A stretch of 64,000 bases of DNA from Heterocephalus glaber (GCF_000247695.1 NW_004624855.1:6066328-6130327); one strand, 5' to 3'. Positions 35,546 to 47,984 are shown, counted from the stretch's first letter. Numbers and translations are program-made. The notes: generated by a model not told the origin, from the sequence alone.

Positions 35546-37446
35546 TACTCATATTTCAGGGTACCCATCATGTTTATGAGGGTTGTTTGTACCAGCGTCA
35601 TCAGATATGGTTTTATTCATCACCAAAGCTTCACTTTTCTTCTTCATTGCTCTTTAATTTCAGGGCCTAAGGTAGCAAGAAATCCTATGTGATAGAAAGG
35701 AAGAAAAATCAGTTTTCTATATTTACCAACTATTTTCGTTGTTGGCCAATAGTTGTGTTCTCCTAGTGGGCTACAGCTTAGACAACTGTCCATCTAGTTC
35801 TTTGGCATACTTGGAGAGGCCAGAAGTGAGTTGAGCTCTTGGATGAATTACCCTCCTCTTCAGCCACTGTGTTTATTAAGCCCAGGGTCCTTCACAAAAC
35901 ATATATTTTCTTCATGTGCTTCCATTTAAGAAAACAGTAAGCTTGATTGGCTTATTCTATTAGAAAACTTAGTAATAATGATTTCAAGCCTTTAGTTAGG
36001 AAGTATGGGGCTACTGGATCCTAAATTCATTCAGATCTGCCACTATGCAATACAATCTGCTCTGGATGTCTGTGAGATATTCTTCCCACTTCAGAAAACT
36101 TAAGAAATAGATGAATATTCTGTACTCAAAACTACATTCACTCCTGGCAGACTTCACCATTGTTATAATCTTACCTACTAATGAAGTAAAACAATCCCTT
36201 AACTTTTATATTTTATCACTGTTTATAAAATACTTCATGTGCATTTGCTTTTTTACATACTTCCAAAGCTCTTGTCTGGAAATCACTCAGAAAATTGGTA
36301 ATGTACCATCTTCTCTAATAAAATGGAGACCTGCTGTTACAGCAAAGGTTAGCACTTAGGTTGCTCTTGGGGCTCTGAAGAACATGCTCTTTGCCCCGAC
36401 TATAGACTCTGATTATACCAACAACTTGTGGACCTTTGCCTAGGGCAGAGCAATGTGACCCCAACAACCTTTACAGTCACAGTTGAGTCTAACAAAATAA
36501 ATATTAACTAAATAAATTCACTTTGGTCTCTTTAATGAAAAAATAAAAAGGAAAGAGCAGAAATGTGACCTCTCTCCCCAGTAACTTTCTTGTCCATGGA
36601 ATAAAGAGTTTGCTCAATGGATTTTGTGCAAGATGTTCTTTGCTGCCTCATGTAAACTGCAGGGGATATGTTCAGGAGGAAAATAATAGAATCTCGACTT
36701 GGATGGAATATTTTTCACCTCTGCCCAGGGAGAAAAATGTCCCAAGAGAGAAGAGGAATAATCAGGTGGAGCACTTTGAACACATCTTCAGCTTAATGAG
36801 TGTAAACTAACAGACTGAGCCATGAGAGAGAATCAAAGGTCACTTGCTTTATATCTTTGCTCCCCACAGGACTGCACCAAAACCCAATTTTAAAAACTCT
36901 TCATACACTGAATTCTAAGCCAAAATCTGAAGTAAGCATTATAGGACTGCTGAACTCAGATTCTCATTGAACTCAGTGTTTTGTTTGTTTTTTCTAAAAT
37001 TGGAAACAAAACAAAAAGAAAGAAAACCACTTTTTGCTACATATAAATATGAAGATTTTATTTTCTTGAAAAAGAGCAAATGGGAATATGCCTTCTGAGA
37101 AAACAAACCTGAGTTGATCCAGTATTTATGTTTCAGGCAAAATTACCAAGACTTGGAAAGAAAAGAATTTCATAGCCTCTAACTTTAACATTTACTTATA
37201 TAAAGCAATTCTGTTTTTAAATTAAATATCCTGTGCAGCATTTTGAACACATTTTCTTTTACAAGGAATGATCATTTTCATTATTCGTCCTTTTACATGA
37301 GAATTTCTAACAAGTATCTCATTTTCTGTAGTAAAATTATATTTTCTTAAAGTTTATTTTTTTTTGGTGCCTAGTCATAAAGTTAATGCCAAATGTCTTT
37401 TAAAAATATTTTTAACAATCTACTTTTATTATAAATGTTTTTTGGG
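35546..37446. other. Unassigned stretch
   Basis: No recognised gene or repeat over 1.9 kb. The 36,560-36,810 part is slightly less AT-rich, with overlapping open frames that resemble no known family. Confidence 0.4.
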
Positions 37447-37531
37447 GTTTTTTTTTGGTACCAGGGATCGAACTCGGGACCTGGCACTTGTGAGGCAGGT
37501 GGAAGAACCACTGAGCTAAATCCCCGGCCCC
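37447..37531 (-). mobile_element. ID-like SINE, antisense
   Basis: Poly-T, GGTACCAGGGATCGAACTCGGG, CTTGTGAGGCAGGTGG, ending GAGCTAAATCCCCGGCCCC. Confidence 0.94.
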
Positions 37532-38775
37532 CTGTAAATCTTAATTTAATTTTTTTTTTGGTATAGTAGGGGTGAGTGCCAGGTAGATCTATAATTTAGA
37601 ATAAAGTTTCCCTCGGTGTTGGTATCCCAGGCATAATTCCACTGATAAGTTCTGTCATGCTGAAAACAGGAAACACAGGTTTACAGAAGTAAAGCCTGCA
37701 AAGATAGAGAAGACAGAAGCTCTAGTCCCGCTTTCTACTATTTATCTCATTAAACAGTACAACCTTTAAATGTTGCATACATTGTTGTGCCTTTTTAATT
37801 TTAACAATGCAATTTTATTATCTCATTTAAATTAAATGAACAAAAAGCACGATATGTAATTTTAAGATGTCAAAATCAAACTAAGGTTCTAAAGATTAGG
37901 AGAAAAACAACAACTGCAATACAATACATTTCAGACCTCTTTACAATATAAATGACTGTCATTCTGAATATTTCTTTCCTCTGTCTCATAGGACATTTAT
38001 ATAATTTCTGTACTGTTACAATGGAATTACTCCTCTGAGAAATCTCATACTGTGAGAATGTAGTGGTGTAATTGAGCTGGCAGATGGTCTTAATATAAGA
38101 AATATATTGATACAGCAACCACTTACTTTCCTGACTGATGAAGCTGATAAAAGATGAGTGGAGCAGAGAATCTAGGAGGGGAAAGCATTCAGGCTGCTTG
38201 GATACACGCTGTGGGAGTTGGAGTCAAAATAATATAGCCTATCTCGTTCACTTTGATTAATTTTTTCCTCTGGTGGCATTATTTTATTCTAGTCTCATTG
38301 TTCAAGCTTTCATTTCACTAGGTTTAGTTATTTTCCATTCTTGTTGATATAAAGTACTAAGACCCACATGTTCATGCTTACTGTGAGCAAGGCTACTGTA
38401 AGGTTGGTTTGCATGAGTTTACAGAATCATGGTTTCTCATTCATCTTGAAGCTCTACTTCATCAAAACCTGTTTCACTAGGTTTATTTATTTACTAATTT
38501 TCTCTCAGATCCTTTAGTATCTGGCACGTAGATCTCTAATGTATAAATGTGAAACAGGTGCCATTCATTAGTGTGAAACCTTGTGATCTTTTAAAACTTG
38601 AATTACTGTCTCATATGTGCATCTGCTTGGCTTTCCCAATCACCTGTTTGCTAAATAATTTACTTCTTCCAAGAAAATGCCTTTTGTTTACTCAGTTAGC
38701 TATGTCATTCAAAGCTGGTCACTTAGTTGCCTTAAGTACATGTACTCTTATGGGGAAATAGTTACTTTCAATAAC
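37532..38775. other. Unassigned stretch
   Basis: Non-coding; nothing confidently identified. Confidence 0.45.
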
Positions 38776-38779
38776 TATT

Positions 38780-38915
38780 CTAGAAATAAATGAAATGGTA
38801 GGAGAGTATGGATTTTGAAGTTAGAAATATTTGGATTTAAATTCTAGCTTCCAGATTAATTAATTGTATGGAGAAGTTACTTGACTTTGCTGGGGCTGTT
38901 TCCATATTTGTTTTT
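38780..38915 (+). mobile_element. MIR SINE, sense
   Basis: TATGGATTTTGAAGTTAGAAATATTTGGATTTAAATTCTAGC and ATGGAGAAGTTACTTGACTTTGC match the MIR start and core. Confidence 0.65.
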
Positions 38916-39090
38916 TAGAATTGTATTTTATTTATTTACTTATGTTTGTTCATTGGTCTTGGAGACAGGGCCTCACTATATAGTTCAGGCTGACTTGAAC
39001 TCAATATGTAGCTGAAGCTGGCCTGGAGCTCACAGTGATCCTCCTACCTTAGCCTTCTGAGGGCTGGGATTACAGCATGCCTGGGTCAGA
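38916..39090 (-). mobile_element. B1 SINE with internal duplication, antisense
   Basis: GGAGACAGGGCCTCACTATATAGTTCAGGCTGACTTGAACTC, then ATGTAGCTGAAGCTGGCCTGGAGCTC (second copy of the internal segment), CCTCCTACCTTAGCC and TGGGATTACAGCATGCCTGG. The internal duplication is diagnostic of rodent B1. Confidence 0.9.
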
Positions 39091-40325
39091 TTTTATATTT
39101 GTAGTAATGTCTGGCTTTCAGAATATTTTAAGAATTGCAGAAATATTAAAAGGTCAGTATAGTGCCTACAGAATGGAACATCTACTCAAAGTGATCTATT
39201 ATTGTTCTTAAATTTTACATTGCACCAACTGCTCCAAATCTGCTTTTCTAAGGGTATTATAAGTTTTATAATAAATAGCTATTATTTAAATTGAGAAGAT
39301 ATTGCGTGAAAATAAATCCTCACTGAACTCAAACATGAGATGAAACATTCAGTTCGAATACATTCATCAGAACAGTAGAAGTTACTAGTAATTGATAAAA
39401 TACATGGTTTAAATTGCCCCAATTAATTTTCCAATTCTTTTGGGACAATTTTATAACTTTCAGCAAATCCTGAAGGTCAAAAGAGCAAGAAGCCCTGGGT
39501 CTCCTGAGAAATGGGAAGCAGCACAGGTAGACCGGAGGCTGCTTGGCTTTCCCTTTGCCGGTTTGCAGGCTCAGAATTTCAGCAGGTAAAAACCCACAGG
39601 TTATGATGGTGCCAGACATGAAGAGTGATTTTGATCACTACAACCACAAATAAGTTGGAAGAAGCTGTTTCATTGTGGAACAATTGACAGAATATTTGAA
39701 TTTTGGGTTCGTTTGTGTGCTCAGTCTTAAGAAAGATTAATTAATGCTGATTACAGGCAGATGTTGAAATCATTGCTGGGAATAGGAAACCAGTCTTTAT
39801 TATCATACACATTATGGTCTAGTGAAGAGAGGGAAGATTTATAGCTAGGCATATTTAATTAAAATGGTGTAGTTTTGTACATTTAAAAAATACAATTTAG
39901 ACTCTCTTTCAATTTGGCATATATGTTTTAGACAGAATTTTAATTTGATAATAAAGCATTTGTTGTCTATATGGTGGGGTTGGAAAAATTATAGTATTAT
40001 ACTCTGATTTGAAATTTATGATATTCCTATGTTTTAATTCAGTCCTCTTATTTTAGTTTATTTTTTGATAGATAAACTAGGATTATTGTGATTTTTCTAA
40101 ATTCCTTTGATATTGATAAATTGTTTCTTCCTAGGGTTTGTGGTACACCACTGGAATTTTAAAATGCTTTTCCACTTTGAAGCAAATAAACTCTCAAAGA
40201 TTGCAAACTCACGAGTGGATCATCTGTGAGCACAAGTGCAATAGTAGCAGTAGCAGCAGGAGTCACAATAGTGGTAGTAACTACTAATTCACACCAAGAT
40301 CTCCTTGTTGTACTTATTCTAGCGA
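39091..40325. other. Unassigned stretch
   Basis: Non-coding, no identified element apart from AT-rich sequence. Confidence 0.45.
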
Positions 40326-40329
40326 CAAG

Positions 40330-40490
40330 CAGGTATCCTCACAGTACCTCCTTTAAGATGATGTTCACTCTTTCTATTTCTATTTTACAGGTTAGAAAAC
40401 TGAGATTTGGAGAAATTATATGTTATTACGAGGTTCTGCAGGTAGTTGAAGTGTCTTGTAGAGCAAAAAAAGGCGAGGACTAAAACTCCA
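40330..40490 (-). mobile_element. MIR SINE, antisense
   Basis: TATTTTACAGGTTAGAAAACTGAGATTTGGAGAAATTATATG and CAGGTAGTTGAAG follow the antisense MIR pattern. Confidence 0.65.
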
Positions 40491-40527
40491 GAGGCCCCTG
40501 GACCACCTTCTACTCCTTACATAGCAA

Positions 40528-40880
40528 TGTGTTAGGTATCTTTCTCTTGTTGTAACAAATAACCAAGATAATAAACTTATGATGAGGAAAAGTTTATTCT
40601 GGTGCACAATTTTAGAGGATTCAGTCTATGGTTGCTTGGCCCTGTTGCTTTTGTGCTTGTGGTGAGGCTGCACATCATGGTGGGGTGTGTATGGTAGAGC
40701 AAGTTGTCCACATCACAGCTGGTGGGAAGCAAAGAGAACTAAGGATACTGGTTATTACAGTGCCCTTCAAGGATACTCCCTCAATGACCTAAAGTCTCTA
40801 CCACCTTCCAATAGCACCAAACTAAGAACGAAGCCATTAAGACCTAGACCTTCAGGGATATTCCAGATCTAAAGTGTGCC
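40528..40880 (-). mobile_element. MaLR-like LTR, antisense, copy B
   Basis: TGTGTTAGGTATCTTTCTCTTGTTGTAACAAATAACC, AGTTTATTCTGGTGCACA, GATTCAGTCTATGGTTGCTTGGCCC, CACATCATGGTGGGG and ATTCCAGATCTAAAG. Homologous to copy A at 22755-23072 across the same landmarks, but longer in the middle. Confidence 0.65.
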
Positions 40881-41014
40881 ACACAGTCCTTTTTGGGTGA
40901 GGCTGCTAGTGTCTGTGGGCAACACATTAGCTGAGCCTGGCACCTCTTCTCTTGTTCCAGGACAGTGTATACAGTAACCACTTTGTACAACCAGCTCAAT
41001 CACCACTGCTCCAA

Positions 41015-41190
41015 CTGAGGCCTCATAATGTGTCAGGCTTTGTGCAGTATGCAGATTTTTTAATTTGATTCTCACATCAACTCAAAAGAATATGATTAAC
41101 CCAGTTTCCAGATAAGAAAAAATCAAAGTTTAGACATTTAATAGTCCAATGTTCAGAGTTTAATTATGGGCTCATTAGCTTGGAACCTGT
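41015..41190 (-). mobile_element. MIR-like SINE, antisense
   Basis: TTGATTCTCACATCAACTC, CCCAGTTTCCAGATAAGAAAAAATCAAAGTTTAG and TAATAGTCCAATGTTCAGAG follow antisense MIR. Eroded. Confidence 0.55.
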
Positions 41191-43420
41191 GTTTTTACTG
41201 ATCTGACCCACAACACTGGGTGAAGAACAAAAACCCAGTACTTCCATCAGCTTTCCAATAGTTTGAGTGCTCGGCAAACATTCCCCTTCACTCGACACGT
41301 ATATATCCCAAGTTCAGAATATACAGAGAAGCTCATCTTCACTTTGATATTTGGAGAATTGTTGTAGCTCCCCTATGGTCCTGTTAAGTAATCATTCTCT
41401 TTCTCAAATTTTTCCTTGACATTTAATTTTTTTTTTTTACTTCAGCACATTTCCTTATATTATCGTTTCTCTTTTCCGTGAATCCCATTTCCTTTTTTCC
41501 ACAAACACAAACATATGAATTACTGTTTTTTTAAAAATCCACCTATTTGCTCCATTAATATTTACTCCAGATTGAATAATATTTTTTTAGAATTATTTCT
41601 TCTATCATTTTAAATGAAAAAACAATGGTCAGCAATTATTAAACAATATAAAACTTCACATAATTTTTTCAAAAAATATTTTAAAAAGTATTTTGACACA
41701 GTGTTATTATATTAAACTAAACCAATAGAGATTTTGAACAAAGAAAATAGGATGTTTATTCATAACAGCTACTTCTTTATTCAAATATTTTTTTAAAACT
41801 CTGTGATTCACAGAATACATCCCTAAAACGTTATGGTTCACACCTCTTAGTGAATAGCAGATGTTAACAATGAATTTTAATCAATTTTATGTTTGTTACA
41901 GATATATTTCAATCAGACCAAAAAAATGAAACTAATACAGCATGAGACCTTAAACAAGAGCTTTCAAAGAAGGTTCTATTTCTAGCATGTGAAGAAAGTA
42001 TGTGAACACAGCAGTTTTTCATTGTAACAACATTGCCACCTAGTGTTCTTCTACCACTATAAAATAAACTAAAAATTGAATTAAAATTTGACTCCAAATC
42101 CTAAACTTCTATTCAGACAGAGGTTATAATCAGACAGTTCAAACCTCTATAAAATTTAATGAATTACATTTTTTTGAAAATCAAAAATAAGTAATTATAA
42201 TTTTTATAATCACTTCAGCATAGAAACATTAACTATTTGAAATAGAAACATACAACTATATCACTGTCATCATTACTTATTAGAAATATATGATTTTTCA
42301 AATTAATCTATTGTAGTAAAATTTTATCTTTATTATTGGAACTTAAGGAAATGATATCTTTATGATTAGTAAAATATTTAAATTTTTAATATATACATTC
42401 CTAAATTTTGTTAACAAGATACATGTCACAGAAATGTTTAATAAATAACCAAGAATGACATGTAACCTCATTAATGCTTATTCAGATATTAAGATAACTA
42501 AGAATTAATTGTTCCATTTTGTGAGTTAAACTTCTACAAGTTTTATTTGAATAATATATTGATGTATTGCACATTTATAATGAAGTATCACACATTTATA
42601 ATTCATTATAGCTTTTTTACAAATTGTCAAATGTATAGGTTAAAATTAAGCACATAAGCCATTGAATTCTATACCCTTTAGTAGATCTAAAACAATTATA
42701 AAAATGGATTATTTTACAAAACATGTTTAGCAATAAATATATACCTATAATGCAAACATTTAAAATTTGTTAATATAATTAGTGTTTGTTTGAAAGGAGC
42801 AACTCCAGCATGAAAGGGACTGAAGCTTAGATTTAAATGATTTAGTATCTTGATTCTCACTTTAAATTGTTCTCAAAAATAACTCAGTTCTATCTTTCTG
42901 GATATATATGGAGCCAGTTCTACCTTCCCATGAGCAAGAACAGAGAATTATTGGTCTGTTCTTTGATAGTTTCCTGCTTTGCTGTCATGAATTTTCCTGA
43001 GACTGGAAGAAGAGAGAATAGCAGTAAATTCTAAGCTCCTGTTCTTTCTTTTTGCACATAGGACAGGCTCAACAAGGGTTGGCTTGCATTCCTGTTCCCT
43101 GATTAATTGAGTATTGTTACCTTATATTTCATTTATCTGAGAACTCATTCCCTGGTTTTTCTAGTTAACAGGTGGAATGTTATTTTCTCTTGATCCCAAG
43201 TCCTTTAAGAATTCAACTCCTGTGACATAATTTGCTGTGAGTCTTATACCTGCTTCAAGGTCAAAGAACTGAGTCACACAGTCTGTGTTCATAAGGGTCT
43301 TTTGTGGTAGAAACTGTTAATGAGCTAACCCAGTATATTACCAACCTCATTCCTACTTGTTCACTTTCCTGACAGAAGTATGTCAAGTGTGGAAAGTGCT
43401 TCTTGGAAGGCACTTTTGAA
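41191..43420. other. Very AT-rich stretch, nothing recognised
   Basis: Over 2 kb of AT-rich DNA without genes. No family assigned. Confidence 0.5.
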
Positions 43421-43423
43421 GGC

Positions 43424-43570
43424 AGTTTTTTTTTTTCCTCTTTGAGACAGTGTTAGCTCAAGCGGTAGCCCAGAGCTCACTCTGTAGTCCAGGGTGGCAT
43501 TGAACTTGCAATACTCTGCCTCAAACTCCCAAGTTCTGAGATTATACTTTCATACCACCATGCCTAGCTG
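43424..43570 (-). mobile_element. B1 SINE, antisense
   Basis: Poly-T, TTTGAGACAGTG, CTCACTCTGTAGTCCAGGGTGGCATTGAACTTGC, CTGCCTCAAACTCCC and CATACCACCATGCC. Diverged. Confidence 0.85.
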
Positions 43571-44750
43571 ACCTTTATTTTTGTACAGGACTGAAAGAAT
43601 TATTGACTTTTTATCCTTGTTTTCTCCTTCTTCCCTTAAACATAAACTTGACACTCATTGTTCTAGCAGCCATTTCGTATCTGTTACAGAAAGACCAAGA
43701 ACTTCAGAAATTCTGGTCCTAGTGTAATTAAACCAGTGAAAAAAAATGCAGACTTCTGTAATGTGAAAGAATGAAATAGCACAATATGAGTCATTATTTG
43801 GTAAGATTTGCAGTACTTTCATCTGAGAACAATCACGTGTGGTCTAGAAGTAGAAATGCAGGTTACAGTAATAGACCCTCTAGGCACTGTGACATGTATA
43901 AGTGCTGGGAATACAATCAATGGCCGGTCTGCGTTATTCAGAACTGCCATCATGGAGGCCATAAAGTCACCAGAATTAATTAATAAATCCACAAACAAGT
44001 GACCATTTCATGGTAGATCATGATCTTGCTATTGGTAAGAACTTACATGTACGACACAGCAATTGCACAGTCATAAGGAAAAATAAGTAGCTGATGTGAC
44101 AAAGTATCTGCTGTGCATCAAATAGGTGCACAAATAATACTTGCTTAATGGCATGCTTGTAAATATGGGCTTTAGTCACTCTATAGAAACTCAATAGAGG
44201 AGGCATTCCAAGTAAAGACAGTCTAAGATAAAGAGGCTGGAAATTGATGTGTATGTTTTTACTAGCTGTGAAGTGGTCAGTAAAGAGCTAGGATCAAATA
44301 AAAGAATCAGCATCTTTTTTAAGCCAATGCTCAATTGGCTGTACAGGGAGGTGATTTTATTCCTTTTATGTGATGAGCAAGAGAAAGAGAATAAAATGAG
44401 TGAAGAAAAAGGCAACATTGGTAAATGCAATAAACTAATCTCAACTCATGAGACAAACCACAAGACATGTTCAGGTCCAAAGAGTTTGGAAAGTAATAGC
44501 GCTAGTTTGAAAGCCCATATAAAATAATGAGCCTGATGGTATAATGTGTACCCAACAGCCTGCTAGGGATGAAGCACCAGTCACTAGCAAAGGGAAAACT
44601 GGAAACATCATGTGATGGGAAGAGTTGGGCTGGTGGGAGGGATGCACCTGGGAGGGGTACAGTGTCCTTCTGGTAACAGAGGCACACAGTTTGTATTTGT
44701 ACATTTTTGTCTGAATTGCTAAGTGGTTAATAGTCTATGTGTATAAATAA
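43571..44750. other. Unassigned stretch
   Basis: Non-coding; overlapping short open frames on both strands (44,191-44,704) show no family resemblance. Confidence 0.45.
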
Positions 44751-44754
44751 TATT

Positions 44755-45050
44755 CACTCATGTATTCTTTCAACAAGAATTTACAAAGTGTTTACTATGT
44801 GCCAGGAACTGTACAGGTGATGGGGATGTGAGAGCATGACACTCCTTAATGCTAACACCTGTGTATGTTACTACAAATACACCTATCACTATTAGATTAT
44901 AAATACTTGTTAAGAAAAATGAATTAAAACAGTGTTTTAAGGCAAATCTGAAATTTAAAGAAATCAGAAATTTCATACACACCATTAGGAGAGGAATTTC
45001 TTCTAATTGTTGAGAGAAGACAGAGGAACACTTCCTGAAATTTGTCATCA
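44755..45050 (-). mobile_element. L2-like LINE 3' end, antisense
   Basis: CACTCATGTATTCTTTCAACAAGAATTTACAAAGTGTTTACTATGTGCCAGGAACTGTACAGGTGATGGGGATG is the reverse complement of an L2-type tail. The remainder is eroded. Confidence 0.7.
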
Positions 45051-45136
45051 ATAGGTTTACTTAACCTACTGTTTTCTCAAGAGGGCACAAAAGAACCATC
45101 TTCTTCATCTATTTTTATGTTTCATAATTACAATTC

Positions 45137-45220
45137 TTTTTTTTTTCCTGTACTGGGAATTAAACTCAGAACTCGTGTTTTCGAGGCAGGCACAGCACCA
45201 CTGAGCTAAATTCCTGGCCC
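45137..45220 (-). mobile_element. ID-like SINE, antisense
   Basis: Poly-T, TGTACTGGGAATTAAACTCAG, TTTCGAGGCAGGC, ending GAGCTAAATTCCTGGCCC. Flanks TAATTACAATTCT and TAATTATAATTATT suggest the target duplication. Confidence 0.92.
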
Positions 45221-45539
45221 TTGTAATTATAATTATTATTCTTGTCCACATACAATTTTCTTTCCTTGATTTGATTATTATGTATTGAATATATGTATTG
45301 AATTTTATGAAAATGTACCACATAAGATGTACAAATATTATTGTCAGTTTAAAGAATCTGATAGATTTCATCACTTAAAAAACAATAAAAATGAAATTTC
45401 ATTTATGTGATCCCTAATTATCCCTTTTCACTTCTTCTTAATTCAATGCATGTATATTTCAACATCTTTTTAAATTAATCTGATTGTTACTTTATGTCTT
45501 TTACTTTTGTTTAAATAATTCCTTGCATCATAAAGACAA

Positions 45540-45566
45540 GTGTGTGTGTGTGTGTGTGTGTGTGTG
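45540..45566. repeat. (TG)13 microsatellite
   Basis: About 13 uninterrupted TG units. Confidence 0.95.
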
Positions 45567-45967
45567 CACTCACGCACCCCATGATAGGCATAGTGATCTT
45601 CTATTCAAAGGGATTGAGAGTAGGGAATTAAAGATACAAAGTATAAAGAAGAATTATAAACAAGATAGAAAAGGATTCTGAAGAAGAGAAAATTGAATTT
45701 AGGAAACCAAGGGAGACAAAAACATGAACAAGCAAAAGATTAGACAGTTAATTCTAAAAGTCATGAAACTACTTGGCTTCTTAGAAGTATTTTAAATTTC
45801 AGACAGGCCTCAGTGACCTCAAAATATTATATATGTACTTAGTTGGCCAAATTTCATTTTGTTACCTACATTGGGTAGAATAATGGTTCTTGTATGTAGA
45901 AGTGGAGAAAAGAAACTCCTCTTGCTGCACATACGCCAAACTATCTTCTCATTTCATGAGTTTTTTG

Positions 45968-46048
45968 TGGTTTTTTTGTACTGGGGATTGAACTCAGGAC
46001 CTTGCACTTGCCAGGCAGGTGCAACGCCACTGAGCTAAATCCCCCAAA
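45968..46048 (-). mobile_element. ID-like SINE, antisense
   Basis: Poly-T, TGTACTGGGGATTGAACTCAGG, CTTGCCAGGCAGG, ending GAGCTAAATCCCCC. Flanks TTTCATGAGTTTT and TTCCATGAGTTTT are the likely target duplication. Confidence 0.93.
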
Positions 46049-46294
46049 CTTCCATGAGTTTTATGCTCAGTGTCTTCACAGAAATACAGTACTATAAACA
46101 TCAGGTTTCTGCTGAAACACTTCTCTCATTGAAGCAGAGAGAGAGATCATTTTCAAGTGAGTCCCCTGTTATATGCCCATGTCCCTCGCTCTATTACAAT
46201 TAAACCATCCATGAGGAGCCAATCATGGGCTTGAGCAGTGCACTGGGCTATTCTATTTTTCTTTTCTTTTTTTATTAATCTTTCCTCATTTAGA

Positions 46295-46492
46295 TTCACT
46301 TTGAAGGGTGTTTTCTTGTTATTGTTGTGTTTTGTTTCTGGTCCTTGGGAGTGAACACAGGGTCTTCAAACCAAATATTTTGAGACAGAATCTGACTAAG
46401 TCATTAAATTGCCTGTGCTAGTGTTGAATTTATGACCCTCCTGCTTCAGCAGATAACTGAGACTACAGGCATGTGCCAGCAACCCCGGTTAC
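46295..46492 (-). mobile_element. B4-like SINE (ID + B1), antisense
   Basis: TTTCTGGTCCTTGGGAGTGAACACAGGGTC resembles an antisense ID part. TTTTGAGACAGAATCTGACTAAG, CCTCCTGCTTCAGC and ACAGGCATGTGCCAGC follow as the B1 part. Same composite architecture as 25116-25312, opposite strand. Confidence 0.65.
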
Positions 46493-46724
46493 ATATTTGA
46501 AGGTTTCAAACTTTAACAGATACATTGGTATAGAAAAGAGATATGAATGGATTAGAAGCATGGAGCAGTATCAAGCATTTTATTGGGTTTATTTTTTGAC
46601 TGTCTTATTTAAGTAAGTATTTTTACAATATGAATATGGTGCAATGATGAGTCTCATACCTATAATTTTATTGTACGACTTTTAAGTGATTGTAAAATAG
46701 GGTGATATGAACCATTTGTGTTTT

Positions 46725-47100
46725 TCATTCTTTCAATAAAGATTTTTAACTGTCTTTCTGTACCAGACACTGTTGGAACTATTTGGGATATCAAAATGGA
46801 CAGACAAAAACAATGTTCTAATGAAGTTTAACTTGTTTTGCATAAAGAGATGATTAATAAATAACTGAATAGGTGATATTTTATATAATAGTAAATTCTT
46901 TGTAGAAAAATAAAGTATCAAAGAAGGTAGAGAATGTGCACAGAATTACAAATTTAAATAAAACAGTCACTAAGCAGGTGAATTTGAATGAAGACCTAGA
47001 TGAGATGGGAGTCTGAGCCTTTGATACCTGGGGAAACATTGACTATGAAAGAGAATTTGGTGGCAAAGTCATGTGGGGCTTTGTATGTTATTAAAAATTT
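46725..47100 (-). mobile_element. L2-like LINE, antisense, first part
   Basis: TTTCAATAAAGATTTTTAACTGTCTTTCTGTACCAGACACTGTTGGAACTATTTGGGATATC is an antisense L2-type tail. Further in, GAATGAAGACCTAGATGAGATGGG and GGCAAAGTCATGTGGGGCTTTGTATG match the antisense L2 3' region. Continues at 48000-48665 after an insertion. Confidence 0.75.
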
Positions 47101-47102
47101 TT

Positions 47103-47168
47103 GGCTGCTGGGGATTTACCTTAGTGGTGCAGCACAAGTTCCTGAGTTCGATCCCTGGTACCAAAAAC
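47103..47168 (+). mobile_element. ID-like SINE, internally deleted
   Basis: GGCTGCTGGGGATTTACCTTAGTGGTGCAGCACAAG, then CTGAGTTCGATCCCTGGTACCAAAAA. About 18 bp of the body between the two boxes is missing. Confidence 0.85.
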
Positions 47169-47189
47169 TATATATACATATATATTTAT

Positions 47190-47371
47190 ATATATAATTT
47201 GGCTTATACCCTAAATATAGACCTCTCATGAAACCCAGCAGTCTCATGCCTGGGTATACCCAAAAGAAGTAAAGTCAGCATGTAAAAGGGATACTTGCAC
47301 TGTATTGTTTATTGGAATCCCACTCACAATACCACCTCAATGTGCATCAATTGCTGAATAGATGACGAAAT

Positions 47372-47415
<44 letters not shown>

Positions 47416-47895
47416 ATGGAAGCCATTTGTCTATGTCTATGTAGCCATAAAGATGAAATCCTGTCATTTCTGATGCCATGGATAGAACTGGAGCTAAAAA
47501 GAACTAGGAATAGATACTTTTACTACACAGATTACACTCATATCTGGAACTCATAAAAGTTAATTTTGTGAAAAATGGAGAGTAGAATAGTGAGTTTGTG
47601 TTCAGGGTTTGAGGAAAAGTGGATACATAAGTACTTTACAGTTAGGAAAAATAAGTTTTAGTGTTTTCTGGCCCAGTACAGAGAATACAGTTGACAGTAA
47701 TGCACAGTACATCTCAAAGTAGCCAGAAGAAGATTTTGAATATATTAACCATAAATAGAAATGATAAAAGTTTAGGGTGATGAATATACTAATTTATCTT
47801 ATTTGATTATTATGTAATTCGTACATGATTCATATTGTACCTCCTAAGTATGTACAAATAGTATGTTTGGTCAAATAATTTAAAAATTAAAAGTA
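47190..47895 (+). mobile_element. L1 3' end (ORF2 tail + 3' UTR), sense
   Basis: Follows an L1MA/L1MB-type end in order: AAACCCAGCAGTCTCATGCCTGGGTATACCC, TAGCCATAAAGATGAAATCCTGTCATTTC, CTCATATCTGGAACTCATAAAAG, GGAGAGTAGAATAGTG, GTTAGGAAAAATAAGTTTTAGTG, GAATATACTAATTTATCTTATTTGATTATTA, GTACAAATAGTATG, ending in A-rich AATTTAAAAATTAAAAGTAAA. 5'-truncated. Sits inside the L2. Confidence 0.88.
47374..47412. repeat. (TA)n microsatellite inside L1
   Basis: About 19 TA units at the place where L1 has a short TATATATA in ORF2, so the repeat probably expanded from that seed. Confidence 0.95.
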
Positions 47896-47897
47896 AA

Positions 47898-47984
47898 GGG
47901 GCTGGGGATTTAGCTCAGTGGTTCCGCCACCTGCCTCGCAAGCACAAGCACCCGAGTTCGATCCCTGGTACCAAAAAAAAAAAA
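47898..47984 (+). mobile_element. ID-like SINE, sense, full length
   Basis: GGGGCTGGGGATTTAGCTCAGTGGTTCCGCCACCTGCCTCGCAAGCACAAG, GAGTTCGATCCCTGGTACC and a 12-base A tail. The best-preserved copy in the window with intact A and B boxes. Inserted in the A tail of the L1 (AAAAGTAAA flanks both sides). Confidence 0.97.

Noticed and set aside
42036..42050. Second CTCF-like motif (GCCACCTAGTGTTC)
   Set aside because: Lacks the conserved GGC end of the core; too weak to list.
47898..47984. tRNA gene
   Set aside because: A and B boxes are present, but the body cannot form a full cloverleaf with a 3' acceptor arm, and an A tail follows: an ID SINE.
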